64,000 bases of DNA, from positions 441,501 through 505,500 of the forward strand of contig NC_080416.1 in assembly GCF_030265065.1 (NCBI RefSeq). The letters run 5' to 3'. Each line of letters starts with the position of its first letter. Position 1 is the first letter of the stretch. Under the pieces are notes generated by a model. It searched no databases and had not been told where the DNA came from. It was given only the letters and a program-made list of their open reading frames with translations. Made by a program: the position numbers and the translations under genes. Below, piece after piece: positions 44,896 through 56,913 of this stretch. This stretch comes from Corythoichthys intestinalis. Lineage: Eukaryota > Chordata > Actinopteri > Syngnathiformes > Syngnathidae.

Positions 44896-47518
44896 CAAGG
44901 GCGTAGGTTTGCATAGGGACGGTAGGGACATAACACCACCAACTTTTAGGGATGCTCAAATTGTCCCCACCAACCTTAAAGCAACCTTATTTGCATTATA
45001 TAATGAGTTCAGGTATATAGGTAATTTAGATTGTCTTCCCATAAGTTGTAAGGATAGAATTGACCTCCATTATATTCAGACTTACATTTACTCCCTTTCA
45101 CTTGCTGAAAGTGCTGGTCCATTTTTTCCCCTTGAAACGCACACATGATTGGCTGATGACTAGAACCCCCAGATTCACACAATCCCAACAGAAATACATG
45201 TCGACATGCTGACTCTAGTGTTGTATCGGTCGCGAACGATTCGTTCTTTTTGAACGAATTGTTTGGGTGAACGAGACCGAACTAATCACCATCTGCACTG
45301 ATTCGTTCTATGAAGTTGGTGGCGCTTGTTCGCTGCGTGGGAGGGCGTTGAGCAAGCGGCAGCGTCTTCTGACATCGCACACGACCAATCAGACGCCAGC
45401 CTCATCGCGGGCAGGGGAGGGAGCGGAAACAGAATCATGGCGTATGTCACTCATTTCCACGTGTGGCCAATAAGCAGCCAGCGTGCAGGCAGGGGGGAAA
45501 GACTGAGTTTTGTCACTTCCCGTTCAGTGATTCGGTCCTCCGGTTCCTGACCTAGCTTGCTGCTAACTTGACTTTCCAGTAATGACTATGCGGTGAACGA
45601 GTCATAAAATGAAAGGAAACGACTTTGTCACATATTTGTTAACGTGGAGCCTATCAAATGCTGCTCAAAAAGACAAAAACACCACACAAATCTAGCGAGC
45701 ATGGTTTAGTGTTCTACTTTTCTCAACAGACTCGGGACTGTGCCTATGACGATATACTATCAAATTTACAGTAATTTAAAACACACGTAGCTACGAGGCA
45801 AGCAAAACCTGAGCTGCGGTCGCGTGACGGCAGTGAAGCGGGCAGAGAACTGTCACTATATGGAGGCTTCATGGCAGCGATATGTACCTCATATGTGCAC
45901 AGAAAAAAAAAAATATTTAGTATGATCACCATAATACTGATTTGCAATGAAACTGTATATACATGTCAATTTTTTCCGAGTGTTTTTTTTTTTTTTTCGT
46001 GTCAGAGGGTGTCGGTTTGACAAATTATGTCAATCCGTCCATCATGTGCTACTCAAGCGCCCCAAAAACAAAGCGCGCGGACACGGGAGATGTCGCAATA
46101 TGTCTACATTTTTCTTAACAGACTAATAAGAGTAGAAAGGCGAAATCATGAAGCAAACAATTATTTCTCGTCAGCATTTGACGATCTGAGATGCGGGGAC
46201 GACAGGGGAGCTGACCGGATTATTTTATTTATTAATACCAGTGCAAAAATTCAAAACGATCATCTTAATAATAAAAAACAAAAATACAACAGAGCGAGAG
46301 GTTAATATGATGTGTTGGCCGTTCCATAATTAGAAATTAAACTTTCGATTTATTTTTATTTTCGTGACAGCAAGCATGCCGCGTTGGCTGTTAGCAGCAG
46401 CATTGTATATGTGAGCAAGATCATGCTAAAGAAAGTCCGTGCGCCCCCGACCCCAAACCCCGACTTCCCCCTCAAAAGGAAAATGTTTAACCGTGTCCTA
46501 ATTCGAAATGCAAGCACGAGCCATGACTTTGAGCCCATAGAACTAGGACAGACGACGCGGAAGTCCTCCCTCGCTTTTGCAGCAGCGGGAGGGAGACGAG
46601 GCTGTCTCTGAGAACAGAATGATATCGCCTGTCACTCATTTCTGAAACTACGACGAGTGGTCAATGTGCAAGAGAGGGAGGGACCAAGCAATGTCACTTC
46701 CCGTTCAGTTATACTGCGAAGCGGTCTTTGGTGATTCGTTCGGCAACGTCACTTCCCGTTCACTAACCGAACGATTCATTTGGGTGGGGAGGGAGATGAG
46801 GAGGGCGAACGATTCGTTGAACGATTCGTTTGAACGAATCGTTTTACTGAACGAACCGGAATGGATTCGTTTACTCAAGTGAACGACAGATCCCGTCACT
46901 AGCTGACTCCTCCGCCCCCTTAGAAGAGGAGGGATACTAGAAGTTTTTTTTCGGCCAGCAGCAGCCACTTTATGTAATGTAAAAAGATGTCAATGTTGTG
47001 AAGGTGGGGAACACACCACAAATTTTGCAACTGAAAGTCCGACCTGCATCAGAGTTAGCATAACATTAAACCGTGTCAACTTGCTAACCTGTAAAACTCT
47101 AGTAGAAAGCTGTTTAGTGACGTGTCTTCCTGTACTTTTTCTACTGTTAACGTTAATCCAACTGTGCATTTTGTGCATTTACTCCCTAATTAAAATGTTA
47201 AAATGTATGTATTTTCTATCTTTTATGATTTAAAAAATATTTTTATTTGCAGCCGATGCACATTTTTTAAAAAACAAAACAAAAACACAACCACTGTAAG
47301 TTTCTTTTATATGAAGCAAGCATTTTGAAAAATGACTTTCTCCCATGAAAATAATTTGATTGTAACCTTTTTTCATTTTTACGTAGGAACCAGCTATATT
47401 TGAGAAATGTACCCAATCTGTCTGGTCTTATTAATGTCCCGTCCCCAGCAAAAAGTGTACATGCAGGTTAAACTGTTATAGCGTCCCTACCAATGTTGAG
47501 ACCAAATTTACGCCCTTG
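44896..47518. mobile_element. hAT element with perfect target duplication, hosting a second hAT element
   Basis: Ends CAAGGGCGTA and TACGCCCTTG are exact inverted repeats. CTGAAAAG lies on both sides (44888-44895, 47519-47526). Without the nested element at 45216-46901 it is about 0.94 kb. No transposase was seen. It lies between gtf2h4 and sh3bp5l. Confidence 0.85.
45216..46901. mobile_element. Nested hAT-type element rich in GAACGATTCGTT repeats
   Basis: GCTGACTC lies on both sides (45208-45215, 46902-46909), a perfect 8-bp duplication. The ends TAGTGTTGTATCGG and CCCGTCACTA carry a TAGTG-type inverted repeat. Many direct and inverted copies of GAACGATTCGTT-like words sit near both ends. 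Short open frames inside were not recognised. Confidence 0.8.
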
Positions 47519-47689
47519 CTGAAAAGGCAAAATCGTCCCTGTATTCTCGCTGAAATTGTGAATCACTAACTATTCTCTAAAACTGAATGATGATGTACAC
47601 AAGCATTTATGTTTGTGTCCATGTACTGTATTTGCAACTGTATTAGTTGAGATCACGACACTAAAACAGGGAATGAATAGTTAGCTACT

Positions 47690-47891
47690 GTGTGTGCAAC
47701 CACTCTCGGTCCAACGTCACACTCGTCCTCGTCGCTAGTTTAGCAAGCGAGCGCCGACAAGACATTCGAGTCTTCTCGTTAAAGCCTCGACGCAAGGTTT
47801 AAATATTCAAAAGCAAAATACCGATGTAGGCCGCGCACAAGGCTACGAGGCGATATCACGGTCCGAACGGTAGGCTAACGACAGGCCGCGA
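47690..47891 (+). promoter_or_regulatory. sh3bp5l: Probable sh3bp5l promoter and 5' UTR
   Basis: CpG-rich stretch (TCGTCCTCGTCGC, AGCGAGCGCCGAC, GCCTCGACGC) directly ahead of the sh3bp5l start codon, starting just after the hAT insertion. CpG density continues into exon 1. No TATA box was seen. Confidence 0.4.
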
Positions 47892-50800
47892 ATGGAGCGC
47901 GAGACCTCGCGTGAAAGTGCGGCCGACGGGGGTTGCCCCAAACGGCCTGAGCTGAGAGAGGAGACCCCGGGGGAAGAAGCGAAAGGCGTCGCGGCTTCGA
48001 TAAGGCGAATAGGCAAAGACGACGCGGTCAAATGTGCGAATTTGGAATGTGGCGGAAAAGAGGAGTCTCAGACGGTAACTGGGGAAGAAGAGGATGTTGG
48101 CAAATACGAGGAGGAGCTGGACCCAAGAATTCAGGTAGACTGTCAAGTGAAGCCCGTTGGCTCATCTATATTTGTTAAACATGAACGGTTTGTTTTGATA
48201 TTTTCGACGGAATTATCACATTCTCACATGTAGTTAATTCATTGTAATCCGTAAAGCTGAATTTGCAGTCTCAACTTGACTCCCTGTATTCTGCGTATCT
48301 TCTGTATCAACTACGGGGGTACAGTAGTAGTTCCTCAAACAACGGGTCCCGGCCCAGTACCTGGCCGTGAGGCATTAGTTACCGGACCGCACAGAAAGAA
48401 TACATTTTTCTCTTGTTACCGCTATTAAATTCTCAAAAGTGTTTAATTTTGGAACATCGACTGGATTTGCCTTGCCGTCATTGTGTTATCAGGGTTACTA
48501 ATTGCGTCATGTTTTCCAGGAGGAACTAGAGCACCTCAACCAGGCCAGCGATGAGATCAACAAGCTGGAGCTTAATTTAGACGTGAGAACCCTTTTTATT
48601 ATTTGTATTTTTTAATGAACGTTATAAATTCATGGATAACCTGTGTCGTTAAGATGACAACGTATCCAAGTTTGGACTTTTTGACACTATTTTAGATGGT
48701 GTCTCCTATATGTATACTCTCTTCAGGATGCCAGATCTAGCTACAGAAAGATCCTCACCGATTCTGCCAGGAAGCTGAATGCTCAGGGGTCCCAACTTGG
48801 CGCATGCATTGAGAAAGCCAGGCCTTACTACGAAGCCCGAAGACTGGCCAAAGAGGTATGTGTGTATTCCTACTGTACTCATTCAGTTATGTGTCATTAC
48901 TATCATAATAATACATTTGGAATTTTTTTCTCCATTTAGACAGAAAGCTAAGCAGTACATCATAGGGTGCCGTTTGATCTTATGTCAGTAAATCTCGGGC
49001 CATAGAAGAACAAATGGCCACCAGTGGCTATTCGTTTCACCGTCAAGTTCATTTTGATTACGGAGCCGTGGTGTCGTTCTTTCATCTGTGCATTTTTGGG
49101 TGGGCAAGAAATATGACCACACCAGGTGTGTTGATGGTTTCAGGCACAACAAGAGACCCAGAAAGCTGCTCTAAGGTATGAGAGGGCCGTGTCCATGCAT
49201 ACCGCTGCCAGAGAGATGGTGTATGTGGCAGAACAAGGCCTGTTGGCAGACAGAAACACCATGGATCCAACCTGGCAGGAGATGCTTAATCACGCTACTG
49301 CTAAGGTAAGACCCAAGGCACTGAGAGGAAATCTCATTCATATATTTAATTTGATATTATTTTGTTATACATATAATATGCATGCGTTGTGATGTATTCA
49401 GTTACTATATTACAATATGCAGTTCATCTTAGGCTAAAAGCTTATCGGGGCAATAAAATTTTATAGCATGAAAGAACACAGGTGAGGGAGTAACACATTT
49501 ACCCCTGTTATTTAAAATTTTGAGAGAAAAAAATGTTGATTTTAAGAGTAGTTGTACCACTCCATACTTTTTACTTGAGTAAATTTGTGAAGAAGAAATG
49601 CTCCTCTGACTCCGCTGCTTTGGGCGAAACTACAGTCGTTTCATTTTTCCACTTTATTTTACATATTAGATTTGACTGTTTTTGCCCACAGTGGCTTTAC
49701 CAGTTTCACCAATGAGACATCGCAACAATAATCACATGACTCCATGGCTACGTTCATACCACAGGTCTTAATGCACGAATCCGATTTTTTGTCATATCCG
49801 TTTATTTGGCGTGCCCGTTCAGACTGCTTTTATCCATTGAGACCGTTCAAGTATTACGCATGCGCACTAATTCGCAGTCCGACACGCGCTAAGCAAATCC
49901 GTCATTCCAGGGATATCATGTTTTGCTTTTCAAAAGGAGGACACAAATAACAGACATAAATAATCCCCGTTTAGGCTTATATTCAAAGTTTATATGGATC
50001 GGTAGCATGCACGCACTGTCCGTGCACGTCACACACATATGGGCAGTTTGCCCCGATCTCTCTCGGCCGTGTAAGCAATGTTGAAATATTGCTCACTTGT
50101 AACAGAGAAAACTGAGCATTCTCAGGCTTATCCTCAACCCATTTTTATTTTTTATGACTGTTGTGAAGCCCAGCCCTTCCCCGAAAGCCGTGTTCACTGC
50201 AAGCTAGGCGCTAATAACGCACAGGTGCATCGCTACGGTAACGACTCTCTCGCTATTTGATGACGTAATTGCTGCATGAAATCCGATTTGCGGGACTGGA
50301 CAGTACAGACCGCCGCGACAGTCTGGAAAAATGTGGCCCAGATCGGATTTAGACCACATACGAAAGTGACCCAGATCGGATTTGAAATGGTCCCGTTCTA
50401 TGCGACTTGTCACGTTCAGACCGTCAAGTTAATGCCTCACTCGAGTCGGAAAAACACGAAAAAATCGGATTCGTGCATTAAGACCTGTAGTATGAACGTA
50501 GCCCATGTGTTTTTATGATTGTTTTCATGGTGTTTGCGCAGTGCAGAATTCAAGTCCAAAAGCTACCTGACCTCACAAATGCTTTTCAGAATGAATTGAC
50601 AAACACATGTTGATGCTCCAAAAACCTGTAGCTAGATATTCCTCCCATAAAAGCAAAAAAGAAATAGCTGCAGACAATGACACCAAGTGTACAGTGGTGC
50701 CAAAAAGTATCTGAACCTTTTGGTATTTCTCACATTTCTGCATAAAATCACCATCAAATGTGATCTGATCTTTGTCAAACTCACACGGATGAAAATACAG

Positions 50801-53739
50801 TGTCTGCTTTCATGAGGATTGCATGCAAACAATGACAGAAAGCGGAAAAATAAGTGAGTGAACCATATGCTAGATAGTTTCTCATTCTACTGTATATTGT
50901 CCTCTAACTTGAGCTACTGCCTTTTCCAAGTAACTGTTTCTTTAATGCGAAACAGTCTACTTTGACAGAGAATATCAATTCAACAATCCGATTAACAATT
51001 ACGGTTTGTTTGAAAAATAAAATAAGGACGTAAAATAGCCAAAACTACGAGTGTTATTTCTTTTCATTTGAACAACGCATGCACACGTATCTAAACAATT
51101 TTCATGGAGTTGACAACCTTGATCTCTTCATTGGAGACAAATGAATTGCTTTGGTTGGAGTTTTTATAGCGGGGCTGGCGATTTGTGCACACACAGTATG
51201 GATTACCTTTACAGATTGTGTGAGCGGAATCTGAATTCCTCACTTTGCATTCTCCTAATGTCTCCTCTATTGCAGCGCCTTTGTCTCCGTATCTTCTCAT
51301 TGCTTGTTTGACTTTGAATCGCGAGCACTTTCAACCAACCAAGCACGTTTAGTCTCGGTAATGTTTAAAAATAAAGACATGAAAAAAACAGAAAGCATTT
51401 CAGTCAAACGCGTTTGAATCCTTTCGCTCCTCAGGTGAACGAGGCCGAGGAGGAGCGCTTTCGCAGTGAACGGGAGCACCAGCGGGTGACGCAGCTCTGC
51501 CAGGACGCCGAGGCTAAAGTCCAAACCCTCCAAAAGTCACTGAAGAAAGTCATCCTTAAGTCCAAACCGTACTTCGAGCTAAAGGCTCAGTTCAACCATA
51601 TCCTGGAGGTATGCTACTTCTTCTCTCCCTGCCGATCCACCATTTCTACGTTAAGGATGCTGGATTGAAGTCAGCCTAAATTTGCCAGCTTCAAAGGTCA
51701 CATCAGAGGCGGAATGTCTGTAGCGTTTAAGGAGAATGGAAAGCATAACGCCGATGACTCACTGGCACAGGCCCTTTTTGCTCTGAGCAATTGTCGTGTC
51801 GTGCTGACGCCGCCGCGCATCTGATAATTAATACGCTGAAAGTTGCAATGTGTGAAGAAATGCTTCGGACGCCGGAGTGTCCCGTTTTGGCGACGAGGCA
51901 TAAATGCCAGTTCTTCAATCGTGCTTTTACTGTGACAATTGTGCTTGTGCTTTGTCATTGTACAACCTCAATTCCAATCAAGTTGGGATGTGGCATTACA
52001 CTGGGGTTCCCACTACATTGACCAGTGGATGGCAACGCTAGTGTGGATAGCTCATGGCATCAACAACAAATAACAACAACAAAAAATCCTTTTTTAAAAA
52101 ATGTACATGTACGCTGCTGGCCAAATTTATTGGCACTAGGGCTACAGCTATCGAATATTTTAGTAGTCCATCAATCGATGTTATTTCGAATAATCGAGTA
52201 ATCGGATAAGCAACATGAAAAATTAAAATACCTGAGCTGAGCCTCAAATGGTATAAATGTTATTTTAAAAAACGAGGATCTATGTAAAACAAAAGAACAA
52301 TTGGCTAACTTACATAGAAAAAGTCCGCCAAGCTTAAATGCAACAAAATGCTAAAGTTTTTTTTTTTTTTTATTACAATGCTCTAAACAAATGGTTCAGA
52401 CACATATTCCCACAAAAGACGGCTAAATATACCTATAAACTAAATTATGAATGCATTAAAAAACATTAGCTCAAACAAAAACTTATGTTGGTCTTAACAG
52501 GGAGCAGTTTGATTCAGCCATGTGAAAAGAGGCAGACCAGAGGGCAGTGTATCCACCCTAATCAATAAAACTAAATGCAAACTTTCAAAACAAACCATTA
52601 CAACGCCACTTTAATTAAACGAATACTCGAGGCAACAAATTTAATTCGAATATTTTTTTCTAATCAAATACTCGAGTTAATCGATTAATCGCTGCAGCTC
52701 TAATTGGCACCCTGCAATTCTGTCAGATAATGCTCAATTTCTCTCAGAAAATGATTGCAATTACAAATGATGTGATAGTAATATCCTCATTTATTTTGCT
52801 TGCAATGAAAAAACAGAAGGAAGAAGAAAAAAAAATCATCAAGATAGATGGCGCATTGTCTTCTTGAAAAGTAGATCTTGGAGCAAAAAACATTGCAACA
52901 TTGAAACAAATTACTACACGTACAATAAGAAAATGTCACACATTGTGAACATATGACGCTGGCACATTTTTGTCTCGTCGTCAGACCTAAACTGGCATTC
53001 GTCTTGTGACCTTTTAGTCTCCCAAGATACGTTTTCAGCTCGTTGTCGTTGTTGGGAAAAAAAATGTTGGTCGATGAAATATTTTTGCTGTGTCATCGCT
53101 GACAAAAACAACGATGAAGATCACTGTAGACGTGGTTCTTCGATTTTTTTTTTTCTGTATCTCTTGCAGGAGCACAAGGCCAAAGTAGTACAGTTGGAGG
53201 AGCACGTAGCAAAAGCAAAAACACGTTATTCTGTGGCGCTGCGGAACCTGGAACAGATTAGCGAGCAGATCCACGCGCAGCGAGGAAGACTCGGCGCCGG
53301 AAGAGGGAGAGCGACCCTACGCGGCGGGCGTAGCTCTCCGGTCGGCGCCGAGGCCGACGCCAAAGTAGCGGCGTCGTGCGGCTTTGTCGGAACGGGCGCG
53401 TTAGAAAGCCATTGGGCGGACGCTGAAAAAACGCGGCTTTGGGTGGAGAAGCACCGGGAGAACGGCTGGGGTCGGAGAGAGGAGGCGGAGCACTCCGGTT
53501 CGGACCGCGTGTCCGTCGTCAGCCTGCAGACCATTGCTTCCGACCTGCAAAAATGCGATTCGGTAGAACACCTAGGCGACTTTAGCGATGGCGGGAGTGT
53601 GCCGGGTGAGGATTGGGACTGGAATAGAAAGAACGGCAACGGGGCAGAAGCGAGCGACGGACCCCGGCGGACCCGAGCGTCTAGTAAAAAGAAGCAGGAG
53701 ATCTTCGTCAAGCAGCACCACAGAAGTGTGAGTCTCTAA
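47892..53739 (+). CDS. sh3bp5l: SH3-binding domain protein 5-like, 6 exons
   Basis: Coiled-coil protein of the SH3BP5 family; by family knowledge these act as guanine-nucleotide exchange factors for Rab11 in endosomal recycling. Exons are 47892-48134, 48520-48582, 48727-48855, 49144-49305, 51435-51608 and 53170-53739, all in phase 0; the product is 446 residues (human SH3BP5L about 393). The N-terminus (1-80) is acidic and low-complexity, ending EEELDPRIQ. The long helical region runs from about 82 to 290 (EELEHLNQASDEINKLELNL, CIEKARPYYEARRLAKEAQ, DPTWQEMLNHATAK, KPYFELKAQFNHILEEHKAK, YSVALRNLEQISEQIHA). The C-terminal tail is disordered with RSSPVGAEA and LQTIASDLQKCDSVEHLGDF, and ends HHRSVSL, matching the human SH3BP5L end (HQRSVSL) and favouring -5L over SH3BP5. 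Extra length is in the tail and N-terminus. The start ATG is the first in the CpG-rich exon. Confidence 0.93.
49747..50502. mobile_element. Non-autonomous DNA element with long inverted repeats, family unassigned
   Basis: Inverted repeats of about 45 bases start GCTACGTTCATACCACAGGT and hold CTTAATGCACGAATCCGATT. CCATG lies on both sides (49742-49746, 50503-50507). The middle contains two more CAGATCGGATTT blocks. It lies in the sh3bp5l intron 49306-51434. No ORF. Confidence 0.7.
50692..50875. mobile_element. Tc1-like terminal-repeat fragment
   Basis: Starts after TA with CAGTGGTGCCAAAAAGTATC and matches the first about 180 bases of the 23706-25085 family (AATGTGATCTGATCTTTGTC). The rest of the element is absent. 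Confidence 0.65.
52112..52835. mobile_element. Tc1-like terminal-repeat fragment split by a hAT MITE
   Basis: GCTGCTGGCCAAATTTATTG at the left and the matching ATTGGCACCCTGCAATTCTG from 52703 belong to the 2935-5066 family. Only the terminal-repeat part (to about 52835) remains. The hAT MITE at 52137-52702 divides it. Confidence 0.65.
52137..52702. mobile_element. hAT MITE with perfect 8-bp target duplication inside a Tc1 fragment
   Basis: Ends TAGGGCTACAGCTATCGAAT and ATTAATCGCTGCAGCTCTA are inverted repeats. ATTGGCAC lies on both sides (52129-52136, 52703-52710). Related to the element at 9560-10251. It lies in the sh3bp5l intron 51609-53169. Confidence 0.85.
52840..53110 (-). mobile_element. 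Fragment of the 17585-18910 DNA element family
   Basis: Reverse match containing GACAAAAACAACGATGAAGA and TGTCTCGTCGTCAGAC. It lies just before the last sh3bp5l exon, ending about 60 bases from its acceptor. Confidence 0.45.
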
Positions 53740-54319
53740 TAGAGCAAACCAATGAAAAAGACCTACGCTAACAGAGTGGCCAGATGTATACAGGGTGACT
53801 GAAAAGAACGTGCCAAAATGGCCACACCATATTTGAAAGAGTTGATGATTTACATATAGCAGACCTGCACCAACTCCTTTACTCACTGAATAGATAAGGA
53901 GACGTTTTCCAACAAACTTTACCGTTAAAGTTACTAGCTGCCGCGTCAAAGACCCCCCTGGTCTAAATTCTAAATCAATGGCTCTTAAGTTTTCTTGCTC
54001 TCCTATTTATTAATTTATTGAATAATTTATTTAAGATAGCTGGTACATTATTCCAGCTGAATTCTGATGTACTCCGTACAGTCAAAGCCATCTTTAATGT
54101 TTGTGTCACTTATTATATGGCTGCTATACATGTTGCGAAATACAGTATTTGAAATCGTTGCACCATGTTATGTATAGTGTACTTTTTTAATAGTTCATCT
54201 ATGAATATTCGAATCAACTGTAGAACCCATTTGAAGATGTGCTAATTGTGCAAAATTCCTTATCCGCTGGGGAAATTTACACATAGGTTTCATCGTTTTA
54301 AAGTTAATGTTAGTTTAGT
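53740..54319 (+). other. sh3bp5l: Presumed 3' untranslated region of sh3bp5l
   Basis: AT-rich, no coding match. No canonical AATAAA stands out, so the mRNA end is uncertain. A Penelope-like element begins at about 54320. Confidence 0.35.
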
Positions 54320-55763
54320 TGAATTTTTCTTTCATCTCAGACAATTGTTTTAGGTTGTTTTATTTACCTGACATGTTTCGGCGACGACTTCCGCCTTCAT
54401 CTGAGAGAAACCGAACACAAGAAGGAGTATGAGAAGGAGACAGCAATGAGACAAACAAAGGCAATAAAAGAACAAGCACAACAGGAACACCACAAGCCAG
54501 CCATCACCGACCGCTGCAAAAGAGAAAAACACATTATGGACTAGGCAAAGGCCAGAGTCATCCGCGCCGAAGAAAACAAACATCAGCGCTGGATCAGGGA
54601 GGCCTTTGAAATCCGCAAGCGGGGCCCGAGGACCATCAGCAGGGACGAGGGGGCTTACATGCTCTCTACTACCTGGAACAGCACCCTGGAAGAGTGAATG
54701 GTCAGCAAAGGGCGTGATTCGCCTGTCGAATCTGACAGGTGAGTCACGCTTTCATCCATCAGTTGATAAAGAGGCGCACACCAACACCAGTGATACTCTG
54801 ATGAAGGCTGAAGGAATCTGAGCTTTTAGCCAGATTGCCGGAATCACGCTAGCCGAACCGCTGGACCCGCGCTGGCGCAGCTCCAACGACCCGGGCCGGC
54901 GCGAAGCTAACAACCCGGCCAAAAGGCCAAACTCCGCGCGTTCACCTTAGTCTTAATCCCTTGAACTGACTCCATTTTGAAAGCTGGAAAAAGGCTTCGA
55001 AACACAAGTTGACAATTTATTCTGAGTCGGCAGCAATCATACAGCACAGAGGGACCCAGGCGAGGATCCAAAGTACCCATATCACAAATCAACAAAAGGT
55101 TCCCGAGGAAAAAAAATGACAACAATGAGTTAAGCATTGTCTTTTGAAGGGGCAGAAGAAGAGTGTGCTTGGGTGTTGTTTAGGATTATTGTCTGTTTGT
55201 GGATTGGACCGGAGCATTCGGGAGTTACTGTTGTCAGGGCAATGAGGGTTGTGGATTTTGCCACCTCAGCGTCAAAGGGGCTTTTGTAGTCTTAGTAGTC
55301 GTGTTATCAGTTGAATATCTGCTGTTGTCCGGTGTTCCTTGTGTTGGGACAGGATGCCCGCCATTTGTTCTGGACTGTCCGGAAGAACTGATTGCTGGAA
55401 TTGGCTCAGTCAGTTGCATGACACACGCATTGGGCTTCCGTGATAAGAAGGCACCGTGAATCTCTTTATGCCCTATGTCAAATATATTCTGCTTGTTTTC
55501 CTTAAACTATGATATAAATGCAATATATTTTTATATTGGGTGCGTTAGAGTACTACAAACAGTAAATACGAGAAACGATACTATTCCCTGATTGATTATA
55601 GTACTGGTAAGTTTGTTAGAATAATGCAAACAGTTAGATGGTGCCTACGAGAAAAGGTAGGTCTCCTTCAAGGCGGAAGTCGTCACCGAAAAGTGTCAAT
55701 TGTCTGGGATAAAAGAAAAATTCAACTAATCTATAAGTGTAGATAAAATGAACTCAATACAGC
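54320..55763 (+). mobile_element. Penelope-like retroelement 3' end with hammerhead-like motifs, split by an LTR
   Basis: The + strand at about 54480-54697 encodes the C-terminal part of a Penelope GIY-YIG endonuclease region: AITDRCKREKHIMD, RAEENKHQRWIREAFEIRK, RDEGAYMLSTTW. It is interrupted, so not intact. A short hairpin follows (CCTGTCGAATCTGACAGG, 54722-54739). Then comes CTGATGA (54798-54804), whose continuation GGAAGTCGTCACCGAAAAG resumes at 55675 after an LTR at 54809-55670. A second copy of the motif faces the other way at about 54365-54405. Penelope elements are known to carry hammerhead ribozymes in their terminal repeats. Most of the body (reverse transcriptase) is absent. Confidence 0.75.
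54809..55670 (-). mobile_element. Solo LTR inserted in the Penelope-like element
   Basis: Same LTR family as 34495-35372. AGGC lies on both sides (54805-54808, 55671-55674), a 4-bp target duplication. The end region is present twice in tandem (near 55540-55590 and 55605-55670). Fossil, no coding part. Confidence 0.7.
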
Positions 55764-56913
55764 AACTAATCAAATGTTATTTGGAGGCACCCCCCCACCT
55801 CCGCCATGTCCACGTTTGCTTTTCTCTTCCCGAAAGCCTTTATCATGTTTACTTTTATCATTTTAAAAAGGCCATTTAGGTATTTGTTTTTACACTGTGA
55901 TTAAAGGGTTATACCAAAAAAAAAAATGATAGCAGAGCATATTTTGGACACAAGAAAATGCTTCTTAATGAAATTAGATCCTAGTTAGGCTTCCTTTCTC
56001 GGCCCCGTCCACGGAAAAAATCCACAAACGGTAGATGATGTCACACCAGCAATGTGCTGCGAGCATCCTCTCCATAGTCGCGCCATTCTCTTCTTGCCGT
56101 TCTGTCATTCTGTCAACACGTAGTACTAGTGAGCTAAAGCAGCGCTATTCACTAGTTGTGATGTGTCAAATAGGTTTTCTACATGTAAATTGACATTAGT
56201 GCAGTCATTTTCATTTTTTTGACATGCGGGTCACCATTTCATTGCACCTTTCAAAATGGTGGATATTTTTCCTCATCTTATATTTTTATGGAAGAAATCA
56301 TTTTAGATATTGACCATTTATGTGTAAATATGCACGCAGGCCACAATTCTCTCACAATGCTTGTATTAAAAAAAAAACAAAAAACATTTTGCTTAGCTCT
56401 TACGTTCTATGAGTGTGCCAAGCAAATGGATTCTTTTCCTGTATTTGATCTCTGAATGTACAGATGTGAATGATGTGTAATTGGTGATATATGTACAGTA
56501 TAATATATATTCTGAAAAGATGCTACTACTGCTTTTATTGTTGTAAAGTGGAAAGTTCCTGAGCTCAAATGTTTCAGTATCAGAATTCACTTATTGTCCG
56601 TATAGGCAAAAAGCACACTCGTTGTTTGTTTTGCAGTGTGGAGCATTATTCTAACTGTTCCAATATTGCATAGTAAGTTGAAAAAGAAGCAAATCCTAAC
56701 TATCAGTTTGAATTGTTTCATGTGACCCCAGAGTTTAAAATGACATTAAAGGTCACATTTACAAGGCTTTGCCGTGTCCTTCTTGGAATGACTATACCAG
56801 TTTATCAAAATTCTAATTTAGTTACATAAGTTGTCGGTATTTACTAGGGATGTCCCTGATCCAATCACGTGATTGGAAATCGGGCTCGATTGGTATTGTC
56901 GATTCGTTGGATT
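55764..56913. other. Gene-free stretch
   Basis: No coding match. Near 56848-56913 is a scrap resembling the start of the 38670-39651 family (GGGATGTCCCTGATCCAATC). Otherwise unassigned AT-rich sequence; part could belong to a long sh3bp5l 3' UTR. Confidence 0.35.

Noticed and set aside
45267-45550. Short open frames with some GC bias inside the nested hAT element
   Set aside because: No transposase motifs and no similarity that I can name; likely chance frames.
53226-53711. 161-codon open frame on the minus strand
   Set aside because: It is the shadow of the GC-rich last sh3bp5l exon, whose plus-strand protein ends in the conserved RSVSL tail.
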